From Pseudomonas viciae (GTDB lineage: Bacteria > Pseudomonadota > Gammaproteobacteria > Pseudomonadales > Pseudomonadaceae): DNA of 64,000 nt. The stretch spans positions 3,384,001 to 3,448,000 of the forward strand of contig NZ_CP035088.1 in NCBI RefSeq assembly GCF_004786035.1. Direction: 5' to 3'. Within the stretch, counting starts at the first letter, position 1. The number at the start of each line of letters is the position of its first letter. The position numbers and the translations under genes were made by a program. Positions 62,131-64,000 of this stretch are shown here, in pieces. Under the pieces are notes generated by a model. It did no database searches and was not told the DNA's origin. It saw only the letters and a list, made by a program, of their open reading frames with translations.

Positions 62131-64000
62131 GGAATTTCTTCTGCACTGATGCCCCGTGGAGGTTTCTTGCTCGATGGAGATTGTACCCTGATCGATCCAT
62201 CCGGCAACTTGTTGCGACCATAGTCAATAGCATGAGGCGTAGGTATCCCTGCATGTGAATCGCCCGTCACATCGACCCGCTTGAGAATCATACCTTTATC
62301 ATCATAAACGGCATAACTCGTTATATTCCCTTTATTATCAGCACGATAAAGAGTTCCATTGGCAGGCCCTCCCTCCAGCATAAAATGCCCACTGAACTTA
62401 TCGGCTTTCTCCAGAGGTCCGCCTTCTAGATTCTTGGCATTCCTCGGCACTACAGGCTTGCCATTAATATCGCACAGACCAACGTTGTGCACCCAGGTCT
62501 TCAACTTACCCACATAAAACGTATGACCAACGTCCACGGTCAGGTTATAGGTTTTTCCTTGTGGAAGAAACAACTCCAGAGACTCAACCCTGGTCGAGAC
62601 ACCTTCAGTAGGACCGTCCCCTAACGACTGAAGCAAATCGCCTGATTTAAGCTGGATAACCGGCACAAAGTCATGTCGTGCGGGAACGTAGAATGGATGG
62701 CCCGGTGTAACCAGAAGCGTTTCTTTCTCTGAAACTCCATCTGCCCGGATGTTTTTCAACTTGAGCTGGTAAATCGGCTGATCAGTACGAATGTGTGTAG
62801 CCGAAATAGCGGCGGCGAATGGCTCCCCCCCTGTTTCTCGCTTACTCCAGACAATATCTCCCACGCTTAGGGTATCAATCGCGCGAGGGCCTTGCGGGGT
62901 GGCAACCATGGTTCCTGCGGCGAAACAGCAAGGCTTGACCGGTTTCGTAACAGTGGGGCTATTTCCGAACCCATCGGCATCCGTCGACACACCATTGCCG
63001 GGTTTCCCGCCTTTACCGACACCCGCAACAATCTTGGTCCCCCACCCCTCGGTCAGCAACGTGTTGCCCATGTTGCTGATCATGGCGGCTCTTTCGGCCA
63101 CGCTGAGTTTGCGGCCCGCCGCATCGTCCAGCCAGGAGGTCTTGTTTTCCCATTCTTTGAGATTGGCGCTCTCGGCGGGCGTCAACCAGCCTTCCTTGAT
63201 GTACTTGGCCGTGATGATCTGGTCATCGGTCACATAGGTATTACCCCAAGGGTCATACCCTTGAGCCGGTTGTGCGATGAGCCCTGGATTGCCCACCAGC
63301 ATCCCGACCATGTCATAGGAGACCTTGTTCCGGTAGAAGCTGAGCAATTCCTGTGCAACCGGATCGTCCATGGCGATGGTGTTGGCTTTCAAGCCTTCGA
63401 CACAGGCCCGGGTTTCACACAAATCGATCAACTGCGAACGTTCGGCCGAGATCTTTTCAAACTTGTCTATCAGGTCTCGCTGTTTCGCTTCGGTGCAATT
63501 TCCGCCGGACTTACAGCCCTTCAGTTCGTTAAGCAACCGCTCGGCGGTCGGGTGATCGAGGCTGTTGAACTTGGTGGCCTGTTGGGCGACCCAGCCCGCC
63601 ACTTCCTGTTCTTTATCAGAGCCGCCTGCGGCTGCCGAGACCGTTACGCCGATCAATTGCGAGGTCATCGCCAGCAACTGATCATGCATGTCGCCCACGA
63701 AGATCTTGTCGCCGACCGAGGCGACAAAGGCCTCATTGGCACCGGCTGCCAAGGCCCCAGTCCGGAAGCTGCCTCCGGCTGCTTCCGCGATCAGGCCACC
63801 GACAATCGCATGAGCGCCGACCTTGGCCGGAATCCCGGTGAATTCCAGCTGGGTACCCAATCGGTTATAGATGGAAGCTGAAAGGACATCAGCAGCCGCA
63901 CTGATACTGGCCTGTGCCAGATTGTTCTTGAGGCTGCCACCGTTGATCGCGGTATTGGTGACCGCACCAAAGCCCTTTTCAGCCAAGGTGTAACCGACAA
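62127..64000 (-). CDS. CdiA/haemagglutinin-type polymorphic toxin, C-terminal part (5' end beyond window)
   Basis: The frame is open to the window edge (reading TLAEKGFGAV), so the large N-terminal filament region is missing. The visible 620 or so residues have, in order, an Ala/Gly-rich haemagglutinin-type region (IVGGLIAEAAGGSFRTG), a pretoxin region, then a HINT (intein-like) domain that begins CCFAAGTMVATPQGPRAID and ends near GHTFYVGKLKTWVHNVG. A toxin tip of about 100 residues follows, with GDSHAGIPTPHAIDYGRN, similar to Ntox24-type nuclease toxins. The HINT domain probably releases the tip by self-cleavage. The stop overlaps the immunity gene. The toxin-family call is from memory of the motif and is tentative. 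Confidence 0.82.
   Translation of the reverse strand, partial: VGYTLAEKGFGAVTNTAINGGSLKNNLAQASISAAADVLSASIYNRLGTQLEFTGIPAKVGAHAIVGGLIAEAAGGSFRTGALAAGANEAFVASVGDKIFVGDMHDQLLAMTSQLIGVTVSAAAGGSDKEQEVAGWVAQQATKFNSLDHPTAERLLNELKGCKSGGNCTEAKQRDLIDKFEKISAERSQLIDLCETRACVEGLKANTIAMDDPVAQELLSFYRNKVSYDMVGMLVGNPGLIAQPAQGYDPWGNTYVTDDQIITAKYIKEGWLTPAESANLKEWENKTSWLDDAAGRKLSVAERAAMISNMGNTLLTEGWGTKIVAGVGKGGKPGNGVSTDADGFGNSPTVTKPVKPCCFAAGTMVATPQGPRAIDTLSVGDIVWSKRETGGEPFAAAISATHIRTDQPIYQLKLKNIRADGVSEKETLLVTPGHPFYVPARHDFVPVIQLKSGDLLQSLGDGPTEGVSTRVESLELFLPQGKTYNLTVDVGHTFYVGKLKTWVHNVGLCDINGKPVVPRNAKNLEGGPLEKADKFSGHFMLEGGPANGTLYRADNKGNITSYAVYDDKGMILKRVDVTGDSHAGIPTPHAIDYGRNKLPDGSIRVQSPSSKKPPRGISAEEIP

Noticed and set aside
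1..64000. tRNA, rRNA or CRISPR arrays
   Set aside because: I looked for cloverleaf genes and short regularly spaced repeats and saw none; the only dispersed repeats are the four att-like copies and REP palindromes.

Overview
The window is chromosomal DNA from a member of the Pseudomonas fluorescens group. The main evidence is the aprA-inh-aprDEF-lipA exoprotease/lipase cluster, a REP palindrome pair of the Pseudomonas type, a DUF1652-like small protein, and dense GC-rich coding in the left third.

Region 1 (1-22 kb, core-like). Reading leftward on the minus strand are the alkaline metalloprotease aprA, its periplasmic inhibitor inh, the type I secretion system aprD/aprE/aprF and the 5' part of a class I.3 lipase, which runs off the window. 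The two enzymes are the exported substrates. Upstream are a LysR regulator divergent from a DHA2-type MFS exporter, a DUF1652-like protein with a clear terminator, an SF1 (UvrD/Rep-like) helicase, phosphoglucomutase pgm, a MocR-type GntR/aminotransferase regulator, a conserved protein of unknown function, and a zinc-type quinone oxidoreductase divergent from a second LysR gene.

Region 2 (22-61.5 kb, accessory). The 3' end of that second LysR gene starts a direct repeat that recurs three more times, at about 29.9, 45.8 and 61.4 kb. Each copy carries the last codons of the LysR gene plus flanking sequence that looks like recombinase arm sites. The repeats cut the region into three cargo modules, and I see no integrase in any of them. 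This reads as a tandem array of site-specific insertions at one attachment site. Module 1 (about 7.8 kb) is a minus-strand operon: unknown protein, PLD-type nuclease, SNF2/RapA-like helicase and an OGG-fold glycosylase-like protein. Module 2 (about 15.8 kb) encodes two giant proteins of unknown function (2417 and 2030 aa, ATGA-coupled), a polytopic membrane protein with a signal peptide, and a divergent 196-aa beta-rich protein. Module 3 (about 15.6 kb) is a defence-like cluster. It holds an Mrr-like nuclease, a HEPN protein, an OLD nuclease + UvrD-like helicase pair resembling Gabija, an unknown protein, two Abi_C/HEPN-type proteins, a TPR-CHAT caspase-like protease apparently split by a frameshift, an HExxH metalloprotease, a transglutaminase-like protein, a trypsin-like protease and a transposase remnant.

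Region 3 (61.6-64 kb). The C-terminal part of a CdiA/haemagglutinin-type polymorphic toxin with a pretoxin HINT domain is followed, with a 4-bp overlap, by its likely immunity gene.

The strongest candidates for undescribed biology are the integrase-less tandem array itself, the giant-protein module 2 and the PLD-helicase-OGG operon of module 1. Defence roles are inferred from domains and context; nothing here shows activity.
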